In this document: positions 16,769 through 24,972 of the stretch, one piece after another
How positions within the stretch are numbered: the stretch's first letter is position 1
Layout of the letters: every line of letters starts with the position of its first letter
Assembly (NCBI RefSeq): GCF_900169785.1
Contig: NZ_FWER01000023.1
Span: forward strand, 52,643-116,642
DNA length: 64,000 nt
Reading direction: 5' to 3'
Source: Rhizobium sullae
GTDB taxonomy: Bacteria; Pseudomonadota; Alphaproteobacteria; Rhizobiales; Rhizobiaceae
Notes under the pieces: model-generated
What the model was told of the DNA's origin: nothing
The model's database searches: none
The model's input: the letters and a program-made list of their open reading frames with translations, nothing else
Made by a program: the position numbers and the translations under genes

Positions 16769-18113
16769 GGAGCTGCTCGTATTGGCGAAGGATCTGATTT
16801 CCGCGGGAAGCCGCTGAATCAAGCGCCTGCTGGGCCGTCTTTTGGCCGGTCCAGACCCCTTGAATCTCTTCGACAAGAAGCGCCATCGACTGGTTGTGAT
16901 TGCCGAAACGGAAGCCGCGGGAATTATCGTCCGGCGTGCCCCTGGAAAGCTGCAGAATGGCGATCTCGCGCGTCGGATGCTCCTTGTAATAGCCTTCCGC
17001 CTTGGCCTGCTCGTAGGCTGCGTTGGTGACCGGCACATACCCCGTCTGCTTGCTCCACCAGACCTGTGTCTTCGGTGAAGCGACGAAATTCAGGAACGCT
17101 GCTGCACCTTTATATTCGTCCTCGGATTTGCCCTTGAGCACCCAGAGCGCGCCGCCGCCGATCGTGCTGTTCTTCGGTTCGATACCCTTCTCGTGCGGAA
17201 GGAAGGTCGCGCTCCATTTGAATTTTGCACCCGCCTCCACCGCGGCATGCGCGGCCGTCGACGCGACATAGGTCGAGCAGGTGCCCGAGATGAAGAGCTG
17301 GTCGGGAGACAGTCCCTGGCCGGCGATCTGCAACACGCCATCGTCCATCCACTTTTTCAAGCGTTCCACCTGACCGACGATCAGCGGGCTCTTATTGAAG
17401 ACGAACTCGGTATCCAGCCCGCCAAAACCGTTGGCTTTGGTGCCGTACGGTTGGTCCTGGATGGCCGCATAATTCTCGATCAGGCTCCAGTAGAAGTCAT
17501 TGGCGAGCGCCATCTGGCATTTCGAGATGCCTTTTTCCTTGATCGTATAAAGCTGCTTTTCAACTTCCTGCCACGTTTCGCCCGGTTTTTCGAAGCCGGC
17601 CGCCTTGAACTGCTCGGCATTGTACCAGAAGATTGGAGTCGAACTGTTGAACGGCATCGCGGCCGGCTTGCCATTGATGAGATAGAAGCCCGCAACGGGT
17701 GCAACAAAATCGTTCCAATTGATCTTGAAGCCTTCCCGTTCCATGAGTTCAGGGACCGGAACAACCGCGCCGGACCGGTACATGGTCTGGAAGCCGCGTT
17801 CGGCAGCCTGGATCAAAACAGGCTGCTGGCCAACGCGATAGGCCGCGACCATCGCAGCCATGGTTTCCTCATAGTTGCCCTTGCTGACGCCGACGACCTC
17901 ATACTTGTCCTGAGAGGCGTTGAAATCGGAGATTAGCTGTTTGGTGATCTCGGCAAGCCGGCCGTTGGCCGCATTCCACCATTCGACCTTGACCCGATCT
18001 GCGGCGAGCGCATCTCCAGCAATCTGCAAGCCTAAGACCAGCGCTGCGGCACCAGCCGCAACGGTTTTGAAGGCCCTCCCGAGCGGGCCGTTTTCTAAAG
18101 ACTTATCTGTCAT
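16755..18113 (-). CDS. ugpB: sn-Glycerol-3-phosphate-binding periplasmic protein (UgpB-type)
   Basis: The 452-residue protein has a signal peptide (cleavage near DALAA). Long stretches match the layout of UgpB: KGNYEETMAA, PFNSSTPIFWYN, IGGGALWVLKGK, TGYVPVT and GFRFGN near the C terminus. These contain residues known in the E. coli protein to contact glycerol 3-phosphate. It is the first gene of the minus-strand ugpB-ugpA-ugpE-gdpD-HAD operon and is divergent from ugpC. Confidence 0.92.
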   Translation of the reverse strand: MTDKSLENGPLGRAFKTVAAGAAALVLGLQIAGDALAADRVKVEWWNAANGRLAEITKQLISDFNASQDKYEVVGVSKGNYEETMAAMVAAYRVGQQPVLIQAAERGFQTMYRSGAVVPVPELMEREGFKINWNDFVAPVAGFYLINGKPAAMPFNSSTPIFWYNAEQFKAAGFEKPGETWQEVEKQLYTIKEKGISKCQMALANDFYWSLIENYAAIQDQPYGTKANGFGGLDTEFVFNKSPLIVGQVERLKKWMDDGVLQIAGQGLSPDQLFISGTCSTYVASTAAHAAVEAGAKFKWSATFLPHEKGIEPKNSTIGGGALWVLKGKSEDEYKGAAAFLNFVASPKTQVWWSKQTGYVPVTNAAYEQAKAEGYYKEHPTREIAILQLSRGTPDDNSRGFRFGNHNQSMALLVEEIQGVWTGQKTAQQALDSAASRGNQILRQYEQLHAGK

Positions 18114-18210
18114 CTCGTTTTCCTCTCCATCGCCTGCTGTTTGTGAACCGGTTTTGTCGGCTGCGGCTGACCCCTCCCAAGGTGGCGATGAAAACAGGTT
18201 AGGGGCGACT

Positions 18211-18242
18211 TGTTACAAATGTCAATAGCGTGTTACAAATGT
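18211..18242. promoter_or_regulatory. Direct-repeat operator between ugpB and ugpC
   Basis: TGTTACAAATGT occurs twice, at 18211-18222 and 18231-18242, exactly 20 bases apart, in the 153-base gap between the divergent operons. A 20-base spacing places both on the same helix face. The SorC-type regulator encoded at 19411 is the likely binder, since such regulators act as tetramers on repeated sites. The site overlaps the leader of ugpC and could control both directions. Confidence 0.6.
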
Positions 18243-18266
18243 ATGACAGGCGCGCGGGAGGAACGA

Positions 18267-19313
18267 ATGGCAGCCATAGAACTGATCGATCTGAAGAAGA
18301 ATTACGGGCAGGTTCCCGCGGTCAAGGGCGTCAACCTGACAGTCGCCGACGGCGAAATGATCGTGCTTGTCGGACCTTCGGGCTGCGGGAAGTCGACGCT
18401 TTTAAGGATGATTGCCGGCCTTGAGAGCATCAGTTCCGGGCATTTGCGCATCGCCGGAACCGACGTCAGCAATGTCGAGCCCGCAAAGCGCGATATCGCG
18501 ATGGTTTTCCAGAACTACGCGCTTTACCCGCACATGACGGTTCGTCAGAACCTCGAGTATGGATTGAAAAATCGTCGCGTCGCGCGCGTCGAAATCGACC
18601 GGCGCATTGCCGAAACCGCAGCGATCCTGGAAATCGGCGCCTTGCTCGATCGCCGTCCACGGCAACTGTCAGGCGGGCAGCGCCAGCGCGTTGCAATGGG
18701 CCGGGCAATCGTGCGCAATCCGACCGCTTTCCTCTTTGACGAGCCGCTTTCGAACCTCGACGCGAAGCTGCGCGTACAGATGCGGGTGGAAATCCGACGC
18801 CTGCAGCGGCGGCTGAAGACGACAAGCCTCTACGTGACGCATGACCAGCTGGAAGCAATGACGCTCGCTGACCGTCTGGTCGTCATGAATGGCGGACGGA
18901 TCGAACAGATCGGGACACCGATCGAAGTCTATCAGCGCCCGGAAACGCTCTTCGTCGCAGGCTTCATCGGATCGCCGCCGATGAACTTCATCGACGTTGG
19001 AACGAACGGCACCATTGCGACAGACGAGCTCGCTATGACGGCCGACGCCGATATGATCGGCATTCGTCCAAGTGCCATCAGGCTCGGCGAAACCACCTCG
19101 CCTGCCCTTCGTTTCAAGGGCACGGTCGAACTCGTCGAAACGGTGGGCGACGAGAACCATGTCCATCTGCGCCTCAACGATGCGAAGGACGAACTGATTG
19201 TCGCAAGCATTCCGGGCGACCGGAGAATTTCCGACGGTGAGACGGTCTTGTGCTTCGCGCTGGAAGACAGTCTGCACCTTTTCAACAGCGCGACAGGCCG
19301 GCGGGTCAACTAA
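18267..19313 (+). CDS. ugpC: sn-Glycerol-3-phosphate ABC transporter ATPase (UgpC-type)
   Basis: The ATG at 18267 follows GGGAGGAACGA and is preferred over an upstream in-frame ATG inside the operator. Walker A GPSGCGKST, signature LSGGQRQRVAMGRA, Walker B FLFDEPLSNLD and the H-loop THD are all intact. The C-terminal regulatory (MalK/TOBE-like) domain is present in the 348 residues. It is transcribed away from its permease genes, together with the sorC-type gene 97 bases downstream. Confidence 0.92.
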   Translation: MAAIELIDLKKNYGQVPAVKGVNLTVADGEMIVLVGPSGCGKSTLLRMIAGLESISSGHLRIAGTDVSNVEPAKRDIAMVFQNYALYPHMTVRQNLEYGLKNRRVARVEIDRRIAETAAILEIGALLDRRPRQLSGGQRQRVAMGRAIVRNPTAFLFDEPLSNLDAKLRVQMRVEIRRLQRRLKTTSLYVTHDQLEAMTLADRLVVMNGGRIEQIGTPIEVYQRPETLFVAGFIGSPPMNFIDVGTNGTIATDELAMTADADMIGIRPSAIRLGETTSPALRFKGTVELVETVGDENHVHLRLNDAKDELIVASIPGDRRISDGETVLCFALEDSLHLFNSATGRRVN

Positions 19314-19410
19314 CTGAGATGCGCGCAAAAATCACCGAGCCACGGCAATTGACAAGAGCGGTCAATCTGGTGCCCATAGCGGCGAAAGCAGAAGTTGTAA
19401 GAGCGGTCCG

Positions 19411-20415
19411 ATGACACAGGCAAAAGCGGCCGGCGCGCCAGCTGCACTTCCCGACGAACAGATGCAGGTTCGTGTGGTATGGCTCTACTTCATGGAGGGG
19501 CGCACTCAAGGCGAGATTGCCGACGCGCTTTCCACCAACCGGCTTCGTGTCAACAAGATCATCGCCGAAGCCCGCCGCTCCGGCCTTGTGACGATCACCT
19601 TGAATTCGCGGCTCACAACCTGTGTCGAACTTGAGCAGAAGCTGATTTCGGAGTTTTCGCTGAGCCGGGCCATCATCGTGCCAACGCCGGCAGATCCCGA
19701 TCTGATACCGGTGCTGCTCGGTCAGGCAACGGCGGACTATATCGCCCAGCTGCTCAACAATAGCAAACTGTCGGGGATTGGCGTCGGCTGGGGAGCCACA
19801 CTGCGCGAAATGGTGCGTCACATGCCGTCCATGCGCCGGCCCGATGTCTGCGTGAATTCGGTGATGGGCGGACTGACGCACGGGATCGAGATCAACACGT
19901 TCGACATCGCAAGCGACCTTGCCCGTCAATTGAACGCGCAATGCGCCTATCTTGCGGCTCCCATTTACGCCGGCAGCCCGGAATCCAGAACGGCAATCGT
20001 AACGCAGGACGTATTCCAGGCCGCTTTCCGGCAGATTGCAGCAAACGATCTTGTCGTGCTCAGCATCGGAGATATGAGCGAGCGCTCACTTCTGATGCGC
20101 TACGGCCTGCCGCAGGACGTTACAATCGACGAGCTTGTCGCCGCCGGCGCTTGTGGCGATGTTCTGGCGCAATTCATCGACAGGAACGGAACCCCGATCG
20201 ATCACCCGCTCAATCGAAGAGCGATCGCGCCGCCGCTGGAAGCGCTGCGCAAGATTCCGAACGTTGTTTTCGCCTCGGGCGGTATCAACAAAGTCGAGGC
20301 CATTGCCGCTGTCCTCTTGTCTGGACTTGGAACCGTCCTCGTCTGCGACGAAGATACGGCGCGCGCAGCTCTTTCGCTGGCAGCTCGCGCGGGATCGCCC
20401 GCGGAGTTGTCATGA
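19411..20415 (+). CDS. SorC/DeoR-family transcriptional regulator
   Basis: The 334-residue protein has an N-terminal helix-turn-helix (GRTQGEIADALSTNRLRVNK, residues about 30-49) and a SorC-type sugar-phosphate-binding domain (GIGVGWGATL, then FASGGINKVEAI near the C terminus). SorC regulators respond to phosphorylated sugars or polyols, which fits control of a glycerol-phosphate locus. It follows ugpC and probably binds the TGTTACAAATGT repeats. A short degenerate copy of its 3' end lies at 44386-44465. Confidence 0.9.
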   Translation: MTQAKAAGAPAALPDEQMQVRVVWLYFMEGRTQGEIADALSTNRLRVNKIIAEARRSGLVTITLNSRLTTCVELEQKLISEFSLSRAIIVPTPADPDLIPVLLGQATADYIAQLLNNSKLSGIGVGWGATLREMVRHMPSMRRPDVCVNSVMGGLTHGIEINTFDIASDLARQLNAQCAYLAAPIYAGSPESRTAIVTQDVFQAAFRQIAANDLVVLSIGDMSERSLLMRYGLPQDVTIDELVAAGACGDVLAQFIDRNGTPIDHPLNRRAIAPPLEALRKIPNVVFASGGINKVEAIAAVLLSGLGTVLVCDEDTARAALSLAARAGSPAELS

Positions 20416-20583
20416 GATGCATAGGCCCTAGCGCCCGCGGAACCGAAAAGGGCATTGTGACCTTCACCTTACGTGCGAACCGCGCGCACCGTTGGTCTTC
20501 GCCACAGATCCCTAACGCGTTTTGGTTACCGCGGCTTTGACATGTTGGAGCTGTGACGATCGACAAGAACCGTATCTAAGCAA

Positions 20584-20604
20584 GTTGGTTAGCCCTTGAC
20601 CAAC
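20584..20604. promoter_or_regulatory. Inverted repeat upstream of vapBC pair
   Basis: GTTGGT (20584-20589) and ACCAAC (20599-20604) form a perfect six-base inverted repeat with a nine-base spacer, about 80 bases before the antitoxin start. Type II modules usually bind such a site through the antitoxin. The half-sites are short, so chance cannot be excluded. Confidence 0.3.
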
Positions 20605-20686
20605 CCAGTGTATCACCCTTATCCTTTCCTAAAATGAAGCGCGTCGTTGGCAGATCCGCTGGGCGCAATCGTCAGGGAGAGCCCGC

Positions 20687-20929
20687 ATGGCCGTCAACGT
20701 CAAGGTCGCCGAAGCAAAGACACATCTGTCGGAGCTGCTTTCCAAGGTGGAAGCCGGCGAAGAGGTCATCATCTCGCGCGGCAACACGCCTGTGGCCCGC
20801 CTCTCCCGCATTCGCCGCGAAAACGACGTTGATGCACTGATCGCCGAGATCAAGGCCCAACGCGCCGGCCGGCCGCACACAACGCAGGATGAAATTCGTC
20901 AGTGGCGGGACGAAGGCCGCCGCTACTGA
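20687..20929 (+). CDS. vapB: Phd/YefM-type antitoxin
   Basis: The 80-residue protein begins AVNVKVAEAKTHLSELLSKV and continues with GEEVIISRGNTPVARL, the standard Phd/YefM DNA-binding fold. Its charged C terminus would wrap around the toxin. The stop overlaps the toxin ATG by one base (TGATG). GGGAGA upstream is the ribosome-binding site. It should neutralise the PIN toxin and repress its own promoter. Confidence 0.9.
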   Translation: MAVNVKVAEAKTHLSELLSKVEAGEEVIISRGNTPVARLSRIRRENDVDALIAEIKAQRAGRPHTTQDEIRQWRDEGRRY

Positions 20930-21348
20930 TGTCGTTTATTCTCGACGCCTCCATTGCCGCAGCCTGGTTTCTCCCCGACGAACAGCACGAAGCAGCCGAT
21001 CAGCTGATGTCCAATCTGCGCTCGACAGTCGGCTTCGTGCCCAGTCTTTTTTGGTTCGAGACTCGCAATCTCTTTCTCATGGCCGAACGACGCGGCCGAC
21101 TGCGGCGAGGAGAAGCGCTGCTGGTAATGACCCAGCTGCGAGCCCTGTCGATCGAAGACGCCGGCTCGGGCGGTGACGGGCGGGTGCTCGAGCTGGCCAA
21201 CCGGCACAGCCTCAGCGGCTATGATGCCAGCTATCTCGCATTGGCGTTGGCGCAGGGGATATCTTTGGCAACTGCAGACCGCAAGATGGCAGCCGCAGCT
21301 CGGATCGAAGGAGTGACTGTCCTTGGCCCGCTCCAGAACGAACATTAA
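20929..21348 (+). CDS. vapC: VapC-type PIN-domain toxin
   Basis: The 139-residue PIN protein starts at the ATG overlapping the antitoxin stop. The acidic catalytic residues are visible in LDASIAAAWFL, WFETRN, YDASYLALA and ATADRKM, so the ribonuclease site looks complete. VapC proteins cleave RNA, often initiator tRNA or rRNA. Length and order (antitoxin first) are typical. Confidence 0.9.
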   Translation: MSFILDASIAAAWFLPDEQHEAADQLMSNLRSTVGFVPSLFWFETRNLFLMAERRGRLRRGEALLVMTQLRALSIEDAGSGGDGRVLELANRHSLSGYDASYLALALAQGISLATADRKMAAAARIEGVTVLGPLQNEH

Positions 21349-21469
21349 GACTCGATCTGATCTGAACGCGCGCCGAAGCGTCAAGGTTGACGGTCATGCT
21401 GCTGCCCCTACACGTCAGGACGAACGGGCGCCTGCCACAGTGCATCGCTTGCGTCGATCCTCGCGGACG

Positions 21470-21823
21470 TCATCGTTGTGCACCCGATGTGTCGATCTTT
21501 TCCGCAAGCCAGATCTTGATGAGCGACCGATAAGGAACGTCGCGCTTGCTGGCTGCGACCTTGATCCGCTCAAGCAGCGCATTCGGTAGTCGTAGCGAGA
21601 TCGATGTGGAGGATGGTTTCAGGTTCGGCAGACGAACACGCTCCGCCTTGCTCCAGTCGCTATGATCGTCGGAATCCTGGCTTTCCCAGAAGGCCCGACT
21701 GGCGAGGGATATGAGGTCAAGCCCGAAGACGTCGCCCGACTCAGCCTGCCAGATTTTGTGGCGCGAGATTAACTCAGACCTTTGCGCGACCCACAATACG
21801 CCGACCCCGAATTCCTCTGGCAC
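21470..21823 (-). CDS. BrnA/CopG-like ribbon-helix-helix antitoxin, unpaired
   Basis: The C-terminal 70 residues are typical of the family: FWESQDSDDHSDWSKAERV, then STSISLRLPNALLERIKVAA and PYRSLIKIWLAEKI, a ribbon-helix-helix DNA-binding domain. The first 45 residues do not resemble the usual N terminus of these antitoxins and no good ribosome-binding site is seen, so the true start may differ or the 5' end may be rearranged. No BrnT-type toxin is recognisable beside it. It is probably a remnant or an orphan antitoxin. Confidence 0.6.
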   Translation of the reverse strand: MPEEFGVGVLWVAQRSELISRHKIWQAESGDVFGLDLISLASRAFWESQDSDDHSDWSKAERVRLPNLKPSSTSISLRLPNALLERIKVAASKRDVPYRSLIKIWLAEKIDTSGAQR

Positions 21824-21905
21824 ATTCCCAATGACGTGAACGCCGGCACATAACCGAAATAGAGGACTGATGATTTAAGTGGCGCAAGGCGCCCAAAGGA
21901 TGTGC

Positions 21906-21919
21906 AAGTGCATGCACTT
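21906..21919. promoter_or_regulatory. Palindrome upstream of the sigma-54 promoter
   Basis: AAGTGCATGCACTT is a perfect 14-base palindrome about 60-70 bases upstream of the -24 element. It contains TGCAC half-sites that resemble part of an NtrC enhancer, though the spacing is shorter than the usual NtrC consensus. It may be an activator site for the guanidine operon. Confidence 0.3.
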
Positions 21920-21977
21920 TTTGCGGCGGAGGAACTGCTTCCTCAATGAATTAAAGCAAAATCAATTACTTAAAGTT

Positions 21978-21993
21978 TGGCACGGCTTTTGCT
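21978..21993 (+). promoter_or_regulatory. Sigma-54 promoter of guanidine operon
   Basis: TTGGCACG-N4-TTGCT matches the sigma-54 consensus: GG at 21979-21980 and GC at 21991-21992, ten bases apart. Transcription would begin near 22003-22005, exactly where the riboswitch aptamer starts. Sigma-54 control implies activation by an enhancer protein such as NtrC under nitrogen limitation, as expected for use of guanidine as nitrogen source. Confidence 0.75.
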
Positions 21994-22005
21994 TGTCAAT
22001 CTGTA

Positions 22006-22124
22006 GAGTTGGTGGCTAGGGTTCCGGCGCTTCGACAAGCGTGCTGGTCCGAGAGCTGCCACCGGTTGGGGAGACATCCCGCCGGGCACGGCGGGACAAA
22101 AGCCCGGGAGACCTCGTTAGCCAA
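22006..22124 (+). promoter_or_regulatory. Guanidine-I (ykkC) riboswitch aptamer
   Basis: Conserved ykkC elements appear in order: CTAGGG (22016-22021) with TTCCG, GGTCCGAGAG (22046-22055), ACCGG (22061-22065), and GGGACAAAAGCCCGGGAG ending at 22110. The outer stem pairs GGCTA (22014-22018) with TAGCC (22118-22122). This class senses free guanidinium and normally turns expression on. The genes that follow are exactly those known downstream of this class. The assignment is by eye; a covariance-model search was not run. Confidence 0.9.
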
Positions 22125-22162
22125 GGGATTGGCGGCGCGATGGTCCATGCCGATCCCTTTTT
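22125..22162 (+). terminator. Terminator hairpin of the riboswitch expression platform
   Basis: GGGATTGGC (22125-22133) pairs with GCCGATCCC (22149-22157) through G-C, A-T and G-T pairs, and five T bases follow (22158-22162). It begins directly after the 3' strand of the aptamer's outer stem and ends before the first start codon. It is probably the intrinsic terminator that guanidine binding prevents. Confidence 0.7.
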
Positions 22163-22188
22163 GAAGAAAAGCAAAAAAGGGAATGTCA

Positions 22189-23262
22189 ATGCAGACTTTT
22201 TCGACGATGCTCTCCATCACCGCGCTGGCGGCTTCGCTGGCCTTCGGTACGACGTCAAACGCCTTCGCAGCACCGAAGACCGACTTCAAGGTCGCCTGGT
22301 CGATCTATGTCGGCTGGATGCCGTGGGGCTACGCGAACGATCATGGCATCGTCAAGAAATGGGCCGACAAATACGGCATCAAGATCGAAGTGATCCAGTT
22401 CAACGACTACGTTGAATCGATGAACCAGTACACGGCCGGCGCCTTCGACGCGGTCACGCTCACCAACATGGACGGTCTCTCCATTCCAGCAGCTGGCGGC
22501 GTCGATACGACCGCCGTCATCGTCGGTGACTTCTCCAATGGCAATGACGCGGTGATTCTCAAGGACAAGGCCAGCCTTGCCGACGTGAAGGGCCAGAACG
22601 TCAACCTCGTCGAATTTTCCGTGTCACACTATCTGTTCGCCCGGGCACTCGAGAGCCTCAAGCTGACCGAACAGGACGTGAAGATCGTCAACACATCGGA
22701 TGCCGACATGGTCGCCGCCTACAAGACGGCGGATGTCACGGCGATCGTTACCTGGAACCCGCTCGTCGCGACCATTCTCGAAGATCCGACGGCCAAGAAG
22801 GTTTTCGACAGTGCGCAGATCCCCGGAGAGATCATTGACCTGATGGTCGCCAATTCCGGCGTGCTGAAGGACAATCCGAATTTCGGCAAGGCCCTCGCCG
22901 GGATCTGGTACGAAACCGCGGCGCTGATGACGGCAGACAATGATGAAGGCAAAGCAGCGCGCGAAGCAATGGGCTCCGCATCCGGCACCGATCTGAAGGG
23001 CTTCGAAGCCCAGATCGCCGCCACCAAGCTGTTCGACAAGCCGGCCGATGCGGTCGCCTTTACTGCATCGCCGAGCCTGCCAAAGACGATGGATCTGGTG
23101 CGCAAATTCCTATTTGAAAAAGGCCTGCTCGGCAGTGGTGCCGCGTCCGCAGACGTCATCGGCATCGAAATGCCGGACGGCAAGGTTCTCGGCGACAGCG
23201 GCAACGTCAAGCTACGCTTCACGGAGACCTACATGAAGGCCGCCGCTGACGGTTCGCTCTGA
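22189..23262 (+). CDS. Guanidine ABC transporter substrate-binding protein
   Basis: Two ATGs, 22183 and 22189, are in frame. AAGGGA touches the first, so the second (six-base spacing) is preferred. A signal peptide ends near NAFAA. The mature protein is of the NitT/TauT-like binding-protein type, with YVGWMPWGYANDHG near the N terminus. It is the first gene after the riboswitch and precedes its permease and ATPase genes. Binding of guanidine is inferred from the riboswitch and operon. Confidence 0.88.
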   Translation: MQTFSTMLSITALAASLAFGTTSNAFAAPKTDFKVAWSIYVGWMPWGYANDHGIVKKWADKYGIKIEVIQFNDYVESMNQYTAGAFDAVTLTNMDGLSIPAAGGVDTTAVIVGDFSNGNDAVILKDKASLADVKGQNVNLVEFSVSHYLFARALESLKLTEQDVKIVNTSDADMVAAYKTADVTAIVTWNPLVATILEDPTAKKVFDSAQIPGEIIDLMVANSGVLKDNPNFGKALAGIWYETAALMTADNDEGKAAREAMGSASGTDLKGFEAQIAATKLFDKPADAVAFTASPSLPKTMDLVRKFLFEKGLLGSGAASADVIGIEMPDGKVLGDSGNVKLRFTETYMKAAADGSL

Positions 23263-23271
23263 ACGATCTCC

Positions 23272-23304
23272 AACGGCGGTGCGGGTTCGCTGTACCGCCG
23301 TTTT
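23272..23304 (+). terminator. Intercistronic hairpin after the binding-protein gene
   Basis: AACGGCGGT (23272-23280) pairs perfectly with ACCGCCGTT (23294-23302), followed by only two further T bases. Such hairpins after binding-protein genes usually cause partial termination or protect the upstream mRNA, which keeps the binding protein more abundant than its membrane partners. Confidence 0.55.
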
Positions 23305-23327
23305 ACTTTCATCACCGGAGCCATGTC

Positions 23328-24146
23328 ATGCGCTGGATCAACACCAGGCCGAGCCGGGGTGCACAACTCACCTTGACGCTTCTGCCATTCGTGCTGCTGA
23401 TTGCCGCCTATGGGGCGGGATCGATTGCGCGGCTGGCGGAAAATCCCAACGATAAGCTACTGCCCGGTCTCTCGGTGTTTGCCGAGGCGATCAACCGACT
23501 GGCCTTCCTGCCGGATACGCGCACCGGCGACTACCTGCTGTGGTCTGATACCGTTGCTAGCCTGAGCCGGCTTTTCGCAGGCCTCGGGATTTCGACGGCA
23601 ACGGCGCTGCTAATCGGCATGGCGATCGGCATGCTGCCCTATCTGCGTTCGCTGCTCGCGCCCTTCGCGGTCGTGATTTCCATGGTCCCGCCGCTGGCGC
23701 TGCTGCCCGTTCTTTTCATCGTCATGGGTCTTGGCGAAGCCTCGAAAATCGCACTGATCGTCATTGGCGTCGCGCCGACGATGATCCGTGACCTTGCCCT
23801 CAAGACGTTGGAACTGCCGCGCGAGCAGATCGTCAAGGCGGAAACGCTCGGAGGCTCGTCCTGGCAGATCGCACTACGCGTCGTGCTGCCGCAAATTCTG
23901 CCGCGCCTGATCACATGCCTCAGGTTGCAGTTGGGACCTGCCTGGCTGTTCCTCATTGCAGCGGAAGCGATTTCGTCAGACTCCGGGCTCGGCTATCGCA
24001 TCTTCCTCGTCCGCCGTTATCTGTCGATGGATATCATCTTTCCCTATGTCGTCTGGATCACCCTGCTTGCCGTTCTGACCAACTTCGTCCTCGATCGGAT
24101 CCGCATCGTCGTCTTCCCGTGGTCCGAGCTGGAGAAGCAGGGATGA
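23328..24146 (+). CDS. Guanidine ABC transporter permease
   Basis: The 272-residue membrane protein has about six hydrophobic segments and the permease loop (VKAETLGGSSWQIALRVVLP) of the NitT/TauT (TauC/SsuC) class. CGGAG lies upstream of the ATG. Its stop overlaps the start of the ATPase gene by four bases. The partner genes on both sides complete the importer. Confidence 0.88.
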   Translation: MRWINTRPSRGAQLTLTLLPFVLLIAAYGAGSIARLAENPNDKLLPGLSVFAEAINRLAFLPDTRTGDYLLWSDTVASLSRLFAGLGISTATALLIGMAIGMLPYLRSLLAPFAVVISMVPPLALLPVLFIVMGLGEASKIALIVIGVAPTMIRDLALKTLELPREQIVKAETLGGSSWQIALRVVLPQILPRLITCLRLQLGPAWLFLIAAEAISSDSGLGYRIFLVRRYLSMDIIFPYVVWITLLAVLTNFVLDRIRIVVFPWSELEKQG

Positions 24147-24970
24147 GCGAACTGATCATCGACAACGTCTGGAAGGAATATGGCGACCAGATCGTGCTGG
24201 AGAACGTGTCGTTGACAGTCGCGTCCGGCGCCTTCGTCGCGCTCGTTGGCCCCTCCGGTTGCGGCAAGTCGACCTTCCTTCGCATGCTTCTTGGCCAGGA
24301 ACGGGCGACCAGAGGCACGATCCTGTTGGACGGCGAGCCGCTGCCGCCCGAACCGGGTCCGGATCGCGGCGTCGTCTTCCAGCGGTATTCGGTGTTCCCG
24401 CACCTGACTGTGCTCGGCAATGTTCTGCTCGGCAAGGAACTGACAGCCTCGCGATACAAGGCGAAGCTTTTCGGCGCAGCCCGGCGATCAGCCCTCGAGG
24501 AACCCCGGCAATTTATCGCGGAAGTCGGCCTTTCCGGCGCAGAAACCAAATATCCGGCGCAGCTTTCCGGCGGAATGCAGCAACGGCTGGCGCTGGCCCA
24601 GGCACTAATCATGAAACCGAAGGTTCTACTGCTCGACGAACCCTTCGGTGCGCTCGATCCCGGGATCCGCGCCGAAATCCACACGCTGATGAAGCGGCTC
24701 TGGAATGAAACGCAGATGACTGTCGTCATGGTCACGCATGACATGCGCGAGGCCTTCACACTCGCCACCCGCGTCGTCGCCTTCGAGCGGCCACGCGACC
24801 GAGCGGAGGAAAAACAGCGCTACGGCGCGACCATCACCAAGGACATTGCCATTTGGCCGCCCCGCCGTGCGGGCGAGCCTTCACACTTTAGCCCTGACCG
24901 GGACGGCCCGGTTGTTTTGCAGGGCCCTCGCCGGGACGACCCGTCTTCCAGCCCGTCAGGAGAAAGATAG
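24143..24970 (+). CDS. Guanidine ABC transporter ATPase
   Basis: This NitT/TauT-type ATPase has Walker A GPSGCGKST, signature LSGGMQQRLALAQAL, Walker B LLLDEPFGALD and H-loop VTHD. The ATG overlaps the permease stop. The C-terminal 40 residues (Pro-, Arg- and Asp-rich) extend beyond the usual end of the domain and have no evident function. It energises uptake of guanidine from the periplasmic binding protein. Confidence 0.88.
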   Translation: MSELIIDNVWKEYGDQIVLENVSLTVASGAFVALVGPSGCGKSTFLRMLLGQERATRGTILLDGEPLPPEPGPDRGVVFQRYSVFPHLTVLGNVLLGKELTASRYKAKLFGAARRSALEEPRQFIAEVGLSGAETKYPAQLSGGMQQRLALAQALIMKPKVLLLDEPFGALDPGIRAEIHTLMKRLWNETQMTVVMVTHDMREAFTLATRVVAFERPRDRAEEKQRYGATITKDIAIWPPRRAGEPSHFSPDRDGPVVLQGPRRDDPSSSPSGER

Positions 24971-24972
24971 CC

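Noticed and set aside
15776..17038. Long N-terminal extension of the ugpA frame
   Set aside because: The first 90 residues read opposite-phase ugpB sequence and contain no membrane helix; the ATG at 16768 is used instead.
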